Assembly (NCBI GenBank): GCA_036381495.1
Contig: DASVCS010000065.1
Location: 1-48,084 of the forward strand
Direction: 5' to 3'
From: DASVCS01 sp036381495
GTDB taxonomy: Bacteria > Gemmatimonadota > Gemmatimonadetes > Longimicrobiales > RSA9
Length of the DNA stretch: 48,084 nt
A model generated the notes under the pieces. That model ran no database searches. It was not told where the DNA came from and worked only from the letters and a program-made list of their open reading frames with translations. This document shows, in pieces, positions 33,483 through 41,800 of the stretch. The translations under genes and the position numbers were made by a program. Position 1 is the first letter of the stretch, and each line of letters opens with the position of its first letter.

Positions 33483-33504
33483 CGGGCGCCGCGTGCGGCG
33501 CCCG
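33483..33504. repeat. Perfect palindrome upstream of uvrC
   Basis: CGGGCGCCGC (33483-33492) and GCGGCGCCCG (33495-33504) form a perfect 10-base inverted repeat with only two bases between. Just upstream, TATTAT at 33474-33479 resembles a -10 box, although no good -35 is present at the right distance. The palindrome lies about where a transcript from that box would start, 17 bases before the uvrC Shine-Dalgarno. It may be an operator or a short RNA hairpin; no T-run follows. Confidence 0.5.
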
Positions 33505-33535
33505 CTCGCACCCTCATCGCGGGAGGACGTTCGCG

Positions 33536-35470
33536 GTGGCCCCGACGGCGCTCGAGACCAAGCTGCAACACCTACCGACGCAGCCGGGCGTGTACCTGTT
33601 CAAGGATGCCGGCGGCGAGATCCTCTACATCGGGAAGGCCAAGTCGTTGCGTACGCGCGTGCGGAGCTACTTCTCACGCGGCCAGGATTTGTCGTTGAAG
33701 ACGCGGGAACTGGTCCGCCGCGCGGCCGATGTGGACACCATCGTCGTGGGCTCCGAGGCCGAGGCGCTGCTGCTCGAGGCGAACCTGATCAAGGCGCACC
33801 GCCCTCGCTTCAACATCCAGCTTCGGGACGACAAGCGCTACCCGTACATCAAGGTGACGGTGCAGGAGCCGTTCCCGCGTGTCTTCGTGACCCGGCGGCT
33901 CGAGAACGACGGCGCGCGCTACTTCGGTCCGTTCACCGACGTGCGGCCGATGCGACAGGCGCTCGAGGTGATCAAGCAGCTCTACACGGTCCGGAGCTGC
34001 CGCTACGACCTGCCGCGGGAGGCGCCGGCGCGGCCGTGCCTCGATTACCACATCGGCCGCTGCCAGGCGCCGTGCGTCGGGCTCCAGTCCCGAACGGAGT
34101 ATCGCGCCATGATCGACGAGATCCTCGAGATCCTCGCCGGGCGTACGGCGGCCGTGCGCGAGCGCGTCGAGCGCGGGATGCGCGATGCCGCCCGGACGCT
34201 CGACTTCGAGCGGGCGGCGCACCTCCGCGACGTCCGAACGGGGCTCGAGTCGATCGAACGCCGGCAGCGCATGATGGACGTACGCGGCGGGGATCAGGAC
34301 GTCGTGGGGACGGCGCGCGATGGCGACCGGGCCTGCGCGGTGCTGCTCCGCATCCGCGATGGCAAGCTGCTCGGCCGGGAGGTGGACTTCTTCGGCAACA
34401 TCGCCGCCGAGGAGGAAGACGCGTTGCTCGCCGCCGCCGCGACCCGGTTCTATCTCGGGCGCGGCGAGCACGGCATGGCGGATCTGCCGCGGGAGATCCT
34501 GTTCCCGGTGGATTTCGAGGATCGCCCGACGGTCGAGATGCTGGTGGCCGAGGCCGCGGGACGGCGGGTGTACACGCGCGTGCCGCAGCGCGGCGACAAG
34601 CTCCGGCTGGTCGAATTGGCGAACCAGAACGCGCGTCACCTGCTCGAGGAACAGGTCGTTCTCCACGAGGCGGCGCGCGAGCGGGCCGACGACGACCTCT
34701 ACGCGCTCCAGGAGGCGCTCGAGCTGAAGGTCGTCCCGCGGACGCTCGTGTGCTTCGACATCTCGCACACGCAGGGGACCGAGGTCGTCGGCAGCGCCGT
34801 CTTCTTCGAGAACGGCGCGCCGAACAAGGGGGAGTACCGCCGCTTCAAGGTGCGCGGCGCGGCGCCGGACGCGGACGCGGGCGGCGTGGCGGGCGTGGAC
34901 GGGACAACGGGCGCGGCGCCCGAGCCGGTGGCCGGCGCGGCCGTTGCGCTGGCGTACGGCGGCGGCAACGACGATTTCCGGGCGATGGCCGAGGTGGTCG
35001 GGCGCTATTTCGCGCGGCGTCGGTCGGAGGAGAAGCCGTTGCCGGCGCTGGCCGTGATCGACGGGGGGAAGGGCCAGCTCGGTGCGGCGGCCGCGGCACT
35101 GGAGGCGCTGGGGATCCATGACGTCGCGCTCTGTGCCCTGGCCAAGCGGGAGGAGGAGGTCTACCTTCCCGGCCGCCGCGAGCCACTGCGGCTGTCCCGG
35201 ACGAGCCCGGCGCTGCGTCTGCTCCAGCGAGCACGGGACGAGGCGCACCGGTTCGCGCACGGATACAACCGGAAGCTCCGGAAGCGACGCACGCTGTCGA
35301 GTGCGCTGGCCGCGATCCCCGGGATCGGCCCGGCGCGGCAGAAGGCGTTGCTGACCCGGTTCGGGAGCGTCCGCGCGCTCCGGGCCGCGGCGCCCGAAGA
35401 GATTGCGGCGGTCCCCGGCTTCTCGGAAAGGCTGGCGCGCCAGATCGCTGAGCATCTGAATCGGTCATGA
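33536..35470 (+). CDS. uvrC: Excinuclease ABC subunit C
   Basis: UvrC makes both cuts beside a DNA lesion in nucleotide excision repair. The 644 residues show the GIY-YIG nuclease (PGVYLFKDAGGEILYIGKAKSL), four cysteines around RSCRYDLPREAPARPCLDYHIGRCQAPC consistent with the iron-sulphur site, and a UVR motif (RTLDFERAAHLRD). The RNase H-like nuclease follows (CFDISHTQGTEVVGSAVFFENGAPNKGEYRRF ... VIDGGKGQL), and tandem helix-hairpin-helix motifs end it. An insertion of roughly 25 residues rich in Gly/Ala/Asp lies between KVRGAAP and GGNDDFRAM inside the second nuclease domain. The start is GTG 33536 with GGGAGGA eight bases upstream; an in-frame ATG at 33464 adds unlike residues. Confidence 0.95.
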   Translation: MAPTALETKLQHLPTQPGVYLFKDAGGEILYIGKAKSLRTRVRSYFSRGQDLSLKTRELVRRAADVDTIVVGSEAEALLLEANLIKAHRPRFNIQLRDDKRYPYIKVTVQEPFPRVFVTRRLENDGARYFGPFTDVRPMRQALEVIKQLYTVRSCRYDLPREAPARPCLDYHIGRCQAPCVGLQSRTEYRAMIDEILEILAGRTAAVRERVERGMRDAARTLDFERAAHLRDVRTGLESIERRQRMMDVRGGDQDVVGTARDGDRACAVLLRIRDGKLLGREVDFFGNIAAEEEDALLAAAATRFYLGRGEHGMADLPREILFPVDFEDRPTVEMLVAEAAGRRVYTRVPQRGDKLRLVELANQNARHLLEEQVVLHEAARERADDDLYALQEALELKVVPRTLVCFDISHTQGTEVVGSAVFFENGAPNKGEYRRFKVRGAAPDADAGGVAGVDGTTGAAPEPVAGAAVALAYGGGNDDFRAMAEVVGRYFARRRSEEKPLPALAVIDGGKGQLGAAAAALEALGIHDVALCALAKREEEVYLPGRREPLRLSRTSPALRLLQRARDEAHRFAHGYNRKLRKRRTLSSALAAIPGIGPARQKALLTRFGSVRALRAAAPEEIAAVPGFSERLARQIAEHLNRS

Positions 35471-36921
35471 CGGTACGGACCCGCTTCGCCCCGAGCCCCA
35501 CGGGGAGTCTGCACGTCGGAAACGCACGCATTGCCGTGTTGAACTGGCTCTTCGCCCGGCATCACGGTGGTGCGTTCCTGCTGCGCATCGAGGATACGGA
35601 CGCGGACCGGACGGTCCCCGGTGCGGAAGCGGAGATCCGCGCGGACCTCGAGTGGCTGGGGCTGGACTGGGATGAGGGGCCGGGCGTCGAGGGGCCGAAC
35701 GGCGAGGGCCCCCACGCGCCCTACCGCCAGAGCGAGCGTGGCGCGATCTACCGCGAACACGCCGAGCGGCTCGTCGCCGCCGGACGCGCGTTCCCGTGCT
35801 ACTGCACGCCCGCCGAGCTCGAAGCGCGCCGCGAGGCCGCCATCGCGCGTGGCGCGCCCGCCCACTACGACGGCGCGTGCCTGCGCCTCACGGCCCGGGA
35901 CGTCGCCCGCTTCGAGCGCGAAGGGCGCCGGCCCGCACTGCGCTTCCGCGCGCCGAACGAGGGAACGATCCGCGTCGAGGACGCCGTCCGCGGCACGATC
36001 CGCGTCGAGGCGACCGAGATCGGCGACTTCATCATCGTCCGGTCGGACGGACTGCCGACGTACAACTTCGCCGTGGTCGTCGACGATGCCGCCATGCGGG
36101 TGACGCACGTGATCCGCGGCGCCGGCCACCTGTCGAACACGCCGCGACAAGTCGTGCTCTACGAGGCACTCGGCGTGGCGCCGCCCATCTTCGCGCACGT
36201 GCCGAGCGTCCTCGGCCCGGACCGGCAGAAGCTCTCGAAGCGCCACGGCGCACGGCCGCTCGCCGCCTACCGCCGCGAAGGTTACCCGCCGGACGCGCTG
36301 ATCAACTATCTGTCGCTCCTCGCGTGGTCCAGTCCTTCGGGAGACGAGTTCCTCCAGCGCGAGCGCCTGCTCAACGAGGTCTCGCTCGAGCGGATCGGCA
36401 CCGCCGACGTCGTCTTCGACCCCGTCAAGCTCCGCTGGCTCGCCTCGAAGCACATCGAGCGCCTTGCGGCGCCCGACCTCGTCGAGGCCGTCAGCCCCTT
36501 CGTCGATCGCGAACGTTTCCCGCTCGCCGACGACGTGCTGCCCACCGCCATCGAGGCCGTACGCACGCACCTCTCGACGTTCAGTGACATCAACGACCAC
36601 CTGGACGCCTTCATCCCCACGCTCGACGAGGCCGGCGTCGCGGCCCGCGACGCACTGCGGGAACGGCCGGAGGCGCGGACCGTGCTCGAGGCCGTGCACG
36701 ACCGGATCGCCGCGCTGGACACGTGGAGCCCGGAGGCGATCGATGCGGCGATTCGCTCCGGCGGAGCCGAGACGGGCATGCGCGGACGCGCGCTCTTCGA
36801 GCCGCTCCGGATCGCTCTGACCGGCCGGCCACACGGACCGCCGCTCCCCGCCGTCGCGTTCGTCCTGGGGCGCGGGCCCGTGCTGGATCTCCTCACCGCG
36901 GCGCTGCGGCCGCGCGACTGA
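35467..36921 (+). CDS. gltX: Glutamyl-tRNA synthetase
   Basis: A class I synthetase charging tRNA-Glu (and tRNA-Gln in organisms lacking GlnRS). The 484-residue protein has the HIGH-type motif in FAPSPTGSLHVGNAR at residues 7-21, FLLRIEDTDADRT, and the KMSKS equivalent KLSKR at 255-259. The middle contains CYCTPAELEARREAAI. The C-terminal anticodon-binding region is helical. Whether it also misacylates tRNA-Gln depends on gatCAB, not seen here. The ATG at 35467 overlaps the uvrC stop as ATGA. The usual zinc-site cysteines are reduced to CYC near residue 117. Confidence 0.94.
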   Translation: MTVRTRFAPSPTGSLHVGNARIAVLNWLFARHHGGAFLLRIEDTDADRTVPGAEAEIRADLEWLGLDWDEGPGVEGPNGEGPHAPYRQSERGAIYREHAERLVAAGRAFPCYCTPAELEARREAAIARGAPAHYDGACLRLTARDVARFEREGRRPALRFRAPNEGTIRVEDAVRGTIRVEATEIGDFIIVRSDGLPTYNFAVVVDDAAMRVTHVIRGAGHLSNTPRQVVLYEALGVAPPIFAHVPSVLGPDRQKLSKRHGARPLAAYRREGYPPDALINYLSLLAWSSPSGDEFLQRERLLNEVSLERIGTADVVFDPVKLRWLASKHIERLAAPDLVEAVSPFVDRERFPLADDVLPTAIEAVRTHLSTFSDINDHLDAFIPTLDEAGVAARDALRERPEARTVLEAVHDRIAALDTWSPEAIDAAIRSGGAETGMRGRALFEPLRIALTGRPHGPPLPAVAFVLGRGPVLDLLTAALRPRD

Positions 36922-36951
36922 TTGACGCATGCAGGGGACGGCGCCTATATT
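36922..36951 (+). promoter_or_regulatory. Promoter for larC
   Basis: TTGACG at 36922-36927, an 18-base spacer, and TATATT at 36946-36951. It starts on the base after the gltX stop. Expected transcription start is near 36958, about 26 bases before the TTG start of larC and only a few bases before ATG 36961 of a tiny ORF. Confidence 0.7.
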
Positions 36952-36960
36952 TCGCGAGCT

Positions 36961-36996
36961 ATGAATCCAGGAACGGAGGCGCGTTGCGGGCGCTGA
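36961..36996 (+). CDS. Possible 11-residue leader ORF overlapping larC start
   Basis: ATG 36961 encodes MNPGTEARCGR and stops at 36994-36996, overlapping the larC start in another frame. It would begin about three bases from the predicted transcription start, so it would be nearly leaderless if used. It may be chance. Confidence 0.2.
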   Translation: MNPGTEARCGR

Positions 36997-38168
36997 TCTT
37001 CGACCCCTTCGCCGGGATCAGCGGCGACATGATCCTGGGCGCTCTGGTCGATCTCGGACTGGAGCCCGGCTGGCTGGAAGACTTCGTGGCTTCCGTCGGG
37101 ATCCCGGACGTCAGGGTCAGGGTCGAGCGGACGATCCGCCGGGGCATCTCCTGCGGTCGGGTCCACTTCGAGTTGCCACACGAGCACGCGCACCGGCACC
37201 TTCGCCAGGTGCTCGAAGTCGTGGACCGATCGGCTGCACCGCAGAGCGTCAAGGAAACCGCGGGCGCCGTCTTCCACCGGCTCGCCGCCGCCGAGGCCGC
37301 GATCCACGGCACGGGGATCGACGAGGTCCATTTCCACGAGGTCGGCGCGCTGGATGCGATCCTCGACGTCCTGTGCGCGATCGCCGGACTCGAGGAACTC
37401 GGCTTCGAGGAGTGCTACACGCGCCCCGTCGCCATTGGCCGGGGCTTCGTCGACATCGCGCACGGGCGGTTTCCGCTCCCCGCGCCGGCCACGCTCCGAC
37501 TGCTCGAAGGCCTGCCGGTTCACGACGCCGGCTGGGCGGGCGAGTGCACCACGCCGACCGGCGCGGCGATCCTCGCGACCGTGACGCAAGGGCGCCGCGC
37601 GCCGTCGGATGTGGTGATCACCAGGAGCGGGTACGGCGCCGGCTCGCGCGACCCGGAAGACCGCCCCAACTGCCTCCGGCTCATCGCGTGTGAACTGCCG
37701 GCAGCCGAGCGTGAACGGCTCTACGTGGTGCAGGCGGACGTGGACGACCTGCCCCCCGAGTACGTTCCGCCGGCGCAGGAGGCGCTCTTTTCCGCGGGCG
37801 CGCTGGATGCCACGGTGTTCCCGCTGAGCATGAAGCGCGGGCGCCCCGGCGTGCGCATCGAGGCGCTGGCCGGCGAGGCCGAGCTGGATGCCGTCCTGAC
37901 GGCACTGTTCCGGTCCACCTCGACGATCGGTGCGCGGTACTGGGCGGTCGGGCGCCGCGTGCTCTCGCGGGAGACCGAGGTGGTGGAGTGGCGGGGCCAG
38001 CGGGTGCGACGCAAACGCGTGCGGCTTCCGGACGGCGTCGAGCGCACGAAGCCGGAATACGAAGACGTCCTGGCTGCGGCGCGTGCGCTGGGGCTCCCGG
38101 CGTACCAGGTGTGGCTCGAGCTGGATGACCCTCCAGTCGTCCGCCCACGCGCGGAGCTGGCGGAATAG
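36984..38168 (+). CDS. larC: LarC, nickel-inserting protein for the NPN cofactor
   Basis: LarC inserts nickel into pyridinium-3,5-bisthiocarboxylate mononucleotide, the cofactor of lactate racemase and related epimerases. The 394-residue protein starts RALIFDPFAGISGDMILGALVDLGL, the family signature. It also shows HFHEVGALDAILDVLCA, TTPTGAAIL, YGAGSRDPEDRPNCLRL and the C-terminal MKRGRPGVRIEAL. In Lactobacillus the protein is made from two frames by frameshifting; here it is one continuous frame. The start is TTG 36984, four bases after GGAGG. larA, larB and larE are absent from the window, so the nickel enzyme it serves is elsewhere. Confidence 0.92.
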   Translation: MRALIFDPFAGISGDMILGALVDLGLEPGWLEDFVASVGIPDVRVRVERTIRRGISCGRVHFELPHEHAHRHLRQVLEVVDRSAAPQSVKETAGAVFHRLAAAEAAIHGTGIDEVHFHEVGALDAILDVLCAIAGLEELGFEECYTRPVAIGRGFVDIAHGRFPLPAPATLRLLEGLPVHDAGWAGECTTPTGAAILATVTQGRRAPSDVVITRSGYGAGSRDPEDRPNCLRLIACELPAAERERLYVVQADVDDLPPEYVPPAQEALFSAGALDATVFPLSMKRGRPGVRIEALAGEAELDAVLTALFRSTSTIGARYWAVGRRVLSRETEVVEWRGQRVRRKRVRLPDGVERTKPEYEDVLAAARALGLPAYQVWLELDDPPVVRPRAELAE

Positions 38169-38178
38169 AGGGCGCGTC

Positions 38179-38220
38179 ATGAGGCGCATCGATTCCTTCA
38201 ACACGGAGGTCCCAGGATGA
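38179..38220 (+). CDS. Possible 13-residue leader ORF before the TPR lipoprotein
   Basis: ATG 38179 encodes MRRIDSFNTEVPG and ends with TGA at 38218-38220, overlapping the ATG at 38217 as ATGA. The GGAGG that serves the lipoprotein gene lies within it. Real translation would couple the two starts, but the evidence is only positional. Confidence 0.25.
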   Translation: MRRIDSFNTEVPG

Positions 38221-39728
38221 ACCGCTCGAAAGCGCTCATCCTCGCCCTGATGGTCGGTACTTCGGTGGGTGCGTGCGCTTCGGCGGGCGCGGCCGGAGGA
38301 GGACCGTCGGGGGCGGAAGCACAGAAGGCGGAGGGCTACGAGCCCGAGGAAAACGATTTCACGGAGGAGGCCAACCGTTCTCTGGGGCTCGCGCTGATCC
38401 AACAGGATTCGGCGCAGAAGCAGGTGTTGTATCAGACGGCGCTACAGGCTGCGCAGCAATCCATCGCAGAGGAGCCGACGAACCCGCTGGGCTGGTTCCT
38501 GGCGGGGCAGGCGCACGCCAATCTCGGCGACTTCGTCGCGGCCGACTCGGCGTTCGACCGGGCGGTGGAGCTCTACCCGGCGTATGCGCCGGAGATCGAG
38601 CCGGAGCGTGAGGCGGCCTGGATCGCCGCGTACAACCAGGGGATCGAGGCGTATCAGGCGAACGACCTCGCGACGGCGATCGCGCTGATGGAGAAGGCCG
38701 ACGTCATCTACCAGGGGCGTCCGGAGGCGCGCCTGAACCTGGGTGCCTTCTACGCGAACGACAACCAGCCGGAAAAGGCGATCGAGGCCTTCCGCGGCGC
38801 GCTGGAGATCCTGAACATGGATCATTCCGGTATCGACTCGGCGACGGTCGCCGGGTGGATGGACCGGAAGAAGGAGACGCAGCTCAACCTCGCGCAGTTG
38901 CTCGCGGCGACGGGCAAGGACCAGGAAGCCGAGGCGGTCTACCGGGAATACCTGGCGCAGAACCCCGATGACCTCGAGGCGCGGACGCGGCTGGCGGCGG
39001 TCCTCGCGAAGCAGGGGAAGTCCGACGAGGCGGGCACCGTGTACGGGGACCTGCTCGGACGCGATGACCTCGGTGATTCCGACTACCTGATGATCGGGGT
39101 CGGGTTCTTCCAGTCCGAACAATATGACAAGGCCGCCGAGGCGTTCAGTAAGGCGGCCGTCGCGAACCCCTACTCGCGCGACGCCCATTACAACCTGGCG
39201 CAGGCGCTGTTCGTGCACGCCGATGAGCTCGAGGAGGCGCGGGACTCGGCGCAGGGCGCGGAGGCGCAGGCGCTGGAGGCGCAGCTCGTACAGGTTCACA
39301 AGGATCTGGCGCACGCGGCCGAGAAGGCGCTCGAGTTCGATCCCTACAACCGGAACCTCGTGATCTACGTGGCGCGGGCGTACGAAACGCTCAGCCGGCT
39401 CTCCTCCGACCAGCAGGAGAAGGCGAGCTACCAGGCGAAGGTGAGGGAGGCGCTGCAACGCCACCAGCAGACGCCGCTCGAGGTCAACGACCTCGCGATC
39501 ACCCCATCGGAAGGGCAGGTCGAGGTGCGCGGCACCGTCAAGAACCTGCAACTCGAGCCCGGCGCGCTCGTGACGCTCCGGGTGACGATCCTGTCGAACG
39601 CCGGTTCGACCATCGGAACCCAGGACGTGCGGATCGCCGCGCCCGCGCAGGAGAGTTCGACGCCGTTCGATGCGGTGGTCCTCGTGAACGGCGAGATGGC
39701 CGGTTGGAAGTACGAGGTCATTCGCTGA
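38217..39728 (+). CDS. TPR-repeat lipoprotein
   Basis: The 503-residue protein has a lipoprotein signal peptide with lipobox VGAC, so Cys20 would be lipidated. A flexible acidic linker and several tetratricopeptide repeats follow (about 55-400), for example PLGWFLAGQAHANLGDFVAADSAFDRAVELYP and ARLNLGAFYANDNQPEKAIEAFRGAL in outline. The C-terminal 95 residues form a beta-rich domain (VNDLAITPSEGQVEVRGTVKNLQLEPGALVTLRVTILSNAGSTIG), similar in style to FxLYD-type domains. A scaffolding role in the envelope is likely; the partner is unknown. A strong terminator follows the stop, so it ends its transcript. Confidence 0.8.
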   Translation: MNRSKALILALMVGTSVGACASAGAAGGGPSGAEAQKAEGYEPEENDFTEEANRSLGLALIQQDSAQKQVLYQTALQAAQQSIAEEPTNPLGWFLAGQAHANLGDFVAADSAFDRAVELYPAYAPEIEPEREAAWIAAYNQGIEAYQANDLATAIALMEKADVIYQGRPEARLNLGAFYANDNQPEKAIEAFRGALEILNMDHSGIDSATVAGWMDRKKETQLNLAQLLAATGKDQEAEAVYREYLAQNPDDLEARTRLAAVLAKQGKSDEAGTVYGDLLGRDDLGDSDYLMIGVGFFQSEQYDKAAEAFSKAAVANPYSRDAHYNLAQALFVHADELEEARDSAQGAEAQALEAQLVQVHKDLAHAAEKALEFDPYNRNLVIYVARAYETLSRLSSDQQEKASYQAKVREALQRHQQTPLEVNDLAITPSEGQVEVRGTVKNLQLEPGALVTLRVTILSNAGSTIGTQDVRIAAPAQESSTPFDAVVLVNGEMAGWKYEVIR

Positions 39729-39746
39729 GCCGGCATGGCCGGTGTC

Positions 39747-39785
39747 GATGAAAGGGGCGCCCCCACGGGGCGCCCCTTTTTCATC
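39747..39785. terminator. Intrinsic terminator after the TPR lipoprotein gene
   Basis: GATGAAAGGGGCGCCCC (from 39747) pairs with GGGGCGCCCCTTTTTCATC (39767-39785) around a short CAC-type loop. The stem is GC-rich with an A-run before and a T-run after, so it could work in both directions. The rest of the gap to recQ (39786-39965) holds no promoter or gene I can identify. Confidence 0.88.
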
Positions 39786-39965
39786 ATCGCCCCTCCATCG
39801 CGGCGTGGCATGGCGCCGCCCGCGCCGGGGTATGTCCGGGGTCGGGCGCAGGTCGGCCCGGCTTGCCATGGCGGTGCCCGGCGGTCCGCGACACGATCGC
39901 TGCCGTACGCGCGTGGCAGTTCGCGCGCTGCGACAGGCGGGACAACGGTACCGATCGGTCGGTGG

Positions 39966-41675
39966 ATGGCGACGTTCGAGGATGCACGACAGGTGCTGGA
40001 GCGGCGCTTCGGCTATCCGGACTTCCGGGGTGGCCAGGCGGCCGCCGTGCGGGCGGTGCTTGCCGGGCGCGACGTGCTCGTGCTGATGCCGACGGGTGGT
40101 GGCAAGAGCCTGTGCTATCAGGTGCCTTCGCAGCTCCTTCCGGGTATCACGCTGGTAGTCAGTCCGCTGATCTCGCTGATGCAGGACCAGGTGGACGGGC
40201 TGGCGGCGGTGGGGCTCGCGGCGACGTTCGTGAACTCGACGTTGACGCCCGGCGATGCGGATGCGCGGCTGCGTGCGGTGGAGGAGGGGCGGGTCCGGTT
40301 GCTCTACGTGGCGCCGGAGCGCTTCGGGAGTGCGCGATTCCGGCAGTGGTTGGAGCGCGTCGACGTCTCGTTGCTCGCGGTGGATGAGGCGCACTGTATC
40401 TCGCAGTGGGGACATGATTTTCGGCCGGCGTACCTGGAGCTGGGTCGGGTGAGGGAGGCGATCGGCGCGCCGGTGATCGCGCTGACGGCGACGGCCACGC
40501 CGGAGGTGCGGCGGGATGTGATCGATCAGCTCCGATTGAAGGAGCCGGTCGTGGTCGTCCGGGGGTTCGACCGCCCGAACCTGAGTTGGCACGCGGTGCG
40601 TGCGCGCAACGATGAGGAGAAGGATCGGGCGTTACTCTCACTCGTGCGGCGCCGCCGCCCGGGCGTGACGGTGGTGTACGCCTCGACGCGGCGCGCGGTG
40701 GATGCCCTGACGGACTTCCTCAATCGCGCGGGTGTCGCGGCGGTGGGATACCACGCGGGGATCAGGGGCGAGGAGCGGCGCCGGTTGCAGGATGCGTTCA
40801 TGGCGGAGGAGGTGCGGACGGTCGTGGCGACGAACGCGTTCGGGATGGGGATCGACAAACCGAACGTGCGTCTGGTCGCGCACTACCATCTCCCGGCGTC
40901 GCTCGAGGCGTACTATCAGGAGGCCGGCCGGGCGGGCCGCGACGGTGAGTCGGCGGATTGCGTGCTGATCCACGCGGCCGGCGACCGTTCGATCCACGCG
41001 TTCCTGCTCGAACAGGGCCATCCGGGCCGCGGCGTGGTGGAAGCCGTGTACCGCGCCGCGCGGGCGGGCGCGGGGCCGGACGGACGGGTGTCGGCGAGCG
41101 ACATCGCACGCGCGGCGCGGGGTGCGGCCGGTGAGCGACAGGTGGAATCGGCCTTGCGCATCCTCGAAGGCGCGGGTGTGCTGCGGCGGAGCGGCGCGGC
41201 GACGGGTGCCGCATGGCTCCGGCTGATCGCGACGGCGAACCGGATCGAACGGGATCTGGGCGGCGCCGATCAGGGCGCGGAGCGGACCTTGCTGCGGCGG
41301 CTCTGGCGGCGCGTGGGGCCGGACCGACTCTACGAAGGTCTTCGGATCCCGCGCCGGTTGCTCGCGGAGATCGCCGGCGCTCCGGACTCCGCGCCGGTCC
41401 TGCTGGATGCGTTGCAGGCCCGCGGGTTCCTCGAGTGGGATCCGCGCCCCGGACGTGAGGAGGTGCAACTCCGCAGTGATGCCGATCCGCGGCGCCTCCC
41501 GATCGATTGGCGTGAGGTCGCCGAGGCCCGGCGCCGCGAGGAGCGGAAGCTGGACTGGATGTGCGGTTACGCCGGGCACCGGGGGTGTCGCCGGGGGTAC
41601 CTGCTCCGGTATTTCGGTGATCCGGATGCCATGGAGCGGTGTGGGCGCTGCGACAATTGTATCGGCAAATCGTAG
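39966..41675 (+). CDS. recQ: RecQ-family ATP-dependent DNA helicase
   Basis: A 3'-to-5' DNA helicase of recombination and repair. The 569 residues show motif 0/I (FGYPDFRGGQAAAV; PTGGGKSLCYQVP at 42-54), motif II DEAHCISQWGHDFRP from 140, ALTATATPEV, GYHAGIRGEERRR, ATNAFGMGIDKPNVR and YYQEAGRAGRDG. A winged-helix-like region follows (ASDIARAARG). The cysteine cluster lies at the very C terminus (CGYAGHRGCRRGYLLRYFG ... CGRCDNC). No HRDC domain follows, so it is a short RecQ form. The frame is open upstream to 39735, but that part lies over the terminator; ATG 39966 starts ten residues before the first motif. Confidence 0.93.
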   Translation: MATFEDARQVLERRFGYPDFRGGQAAAVRAVLAGRDVLVLMPTGGGKSLCYQVPSQLLPGITLVVSPLISLMQDQVDGLAAVGLAATFVNSTLTPGDADARLRAVEEGRVRLLYVAPERFGSARFRQWLERVDVSLLAVDEAHCISQWGHDFRPAYLELGRVREAIGAPVIALTATATPEVRRDVIDQLRLKEPVVVVRGFDRPNLSWHAVRARNDEEKDRALLSLVRRRRPGVTVVYASTRRAVDALTDFLNRAGVAAVGYHAGIRGEERRRLQDAFMAEEVRTVVATNAFGMGIDKPNVRLVAHYHLPASLEAYYQEAGRAGRDGESADCVLIHAAGDRSIHAFLLEQGHPGRGVVEAVYRAARAGAGPDGRVSASDIARAARGAAGERQVESALRILEGAGVLRRSGAATGAAWLRLIATANRIERDLGGADQGAERTLLRRLWRRVGPDRLYEGLRIPRRLLAEIAGAPDSAPVLLDALQARGFLEWDPRPGREEVQLRSDADPRRLPIDWREVAEARRREERKLDWMCGYAGHRGCRRGYLLRYFGDPDAMERCGRCDNCIGKS

Positions 41676-41800
41676 GACGACGGATCCCGCGGCGATGGTC
41701 GCTTTTCATTGAGCGGATGCCCCGAGAGCCGTGCGGCCGGACTCCTCTTTCCGGGATCGCGATCAGGCCCTAAGTTGACAGCCGCTAATGGGGACCGCCC

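Noticed and set aside
41775..41780. Perfect TTGACA as a promoter for the acyl-CoA dehydrogenase gene.
   Set aside because: No acceptable -10 box lies 16-18 bases downstream, where the ribosome-binding region and start codon already begin.
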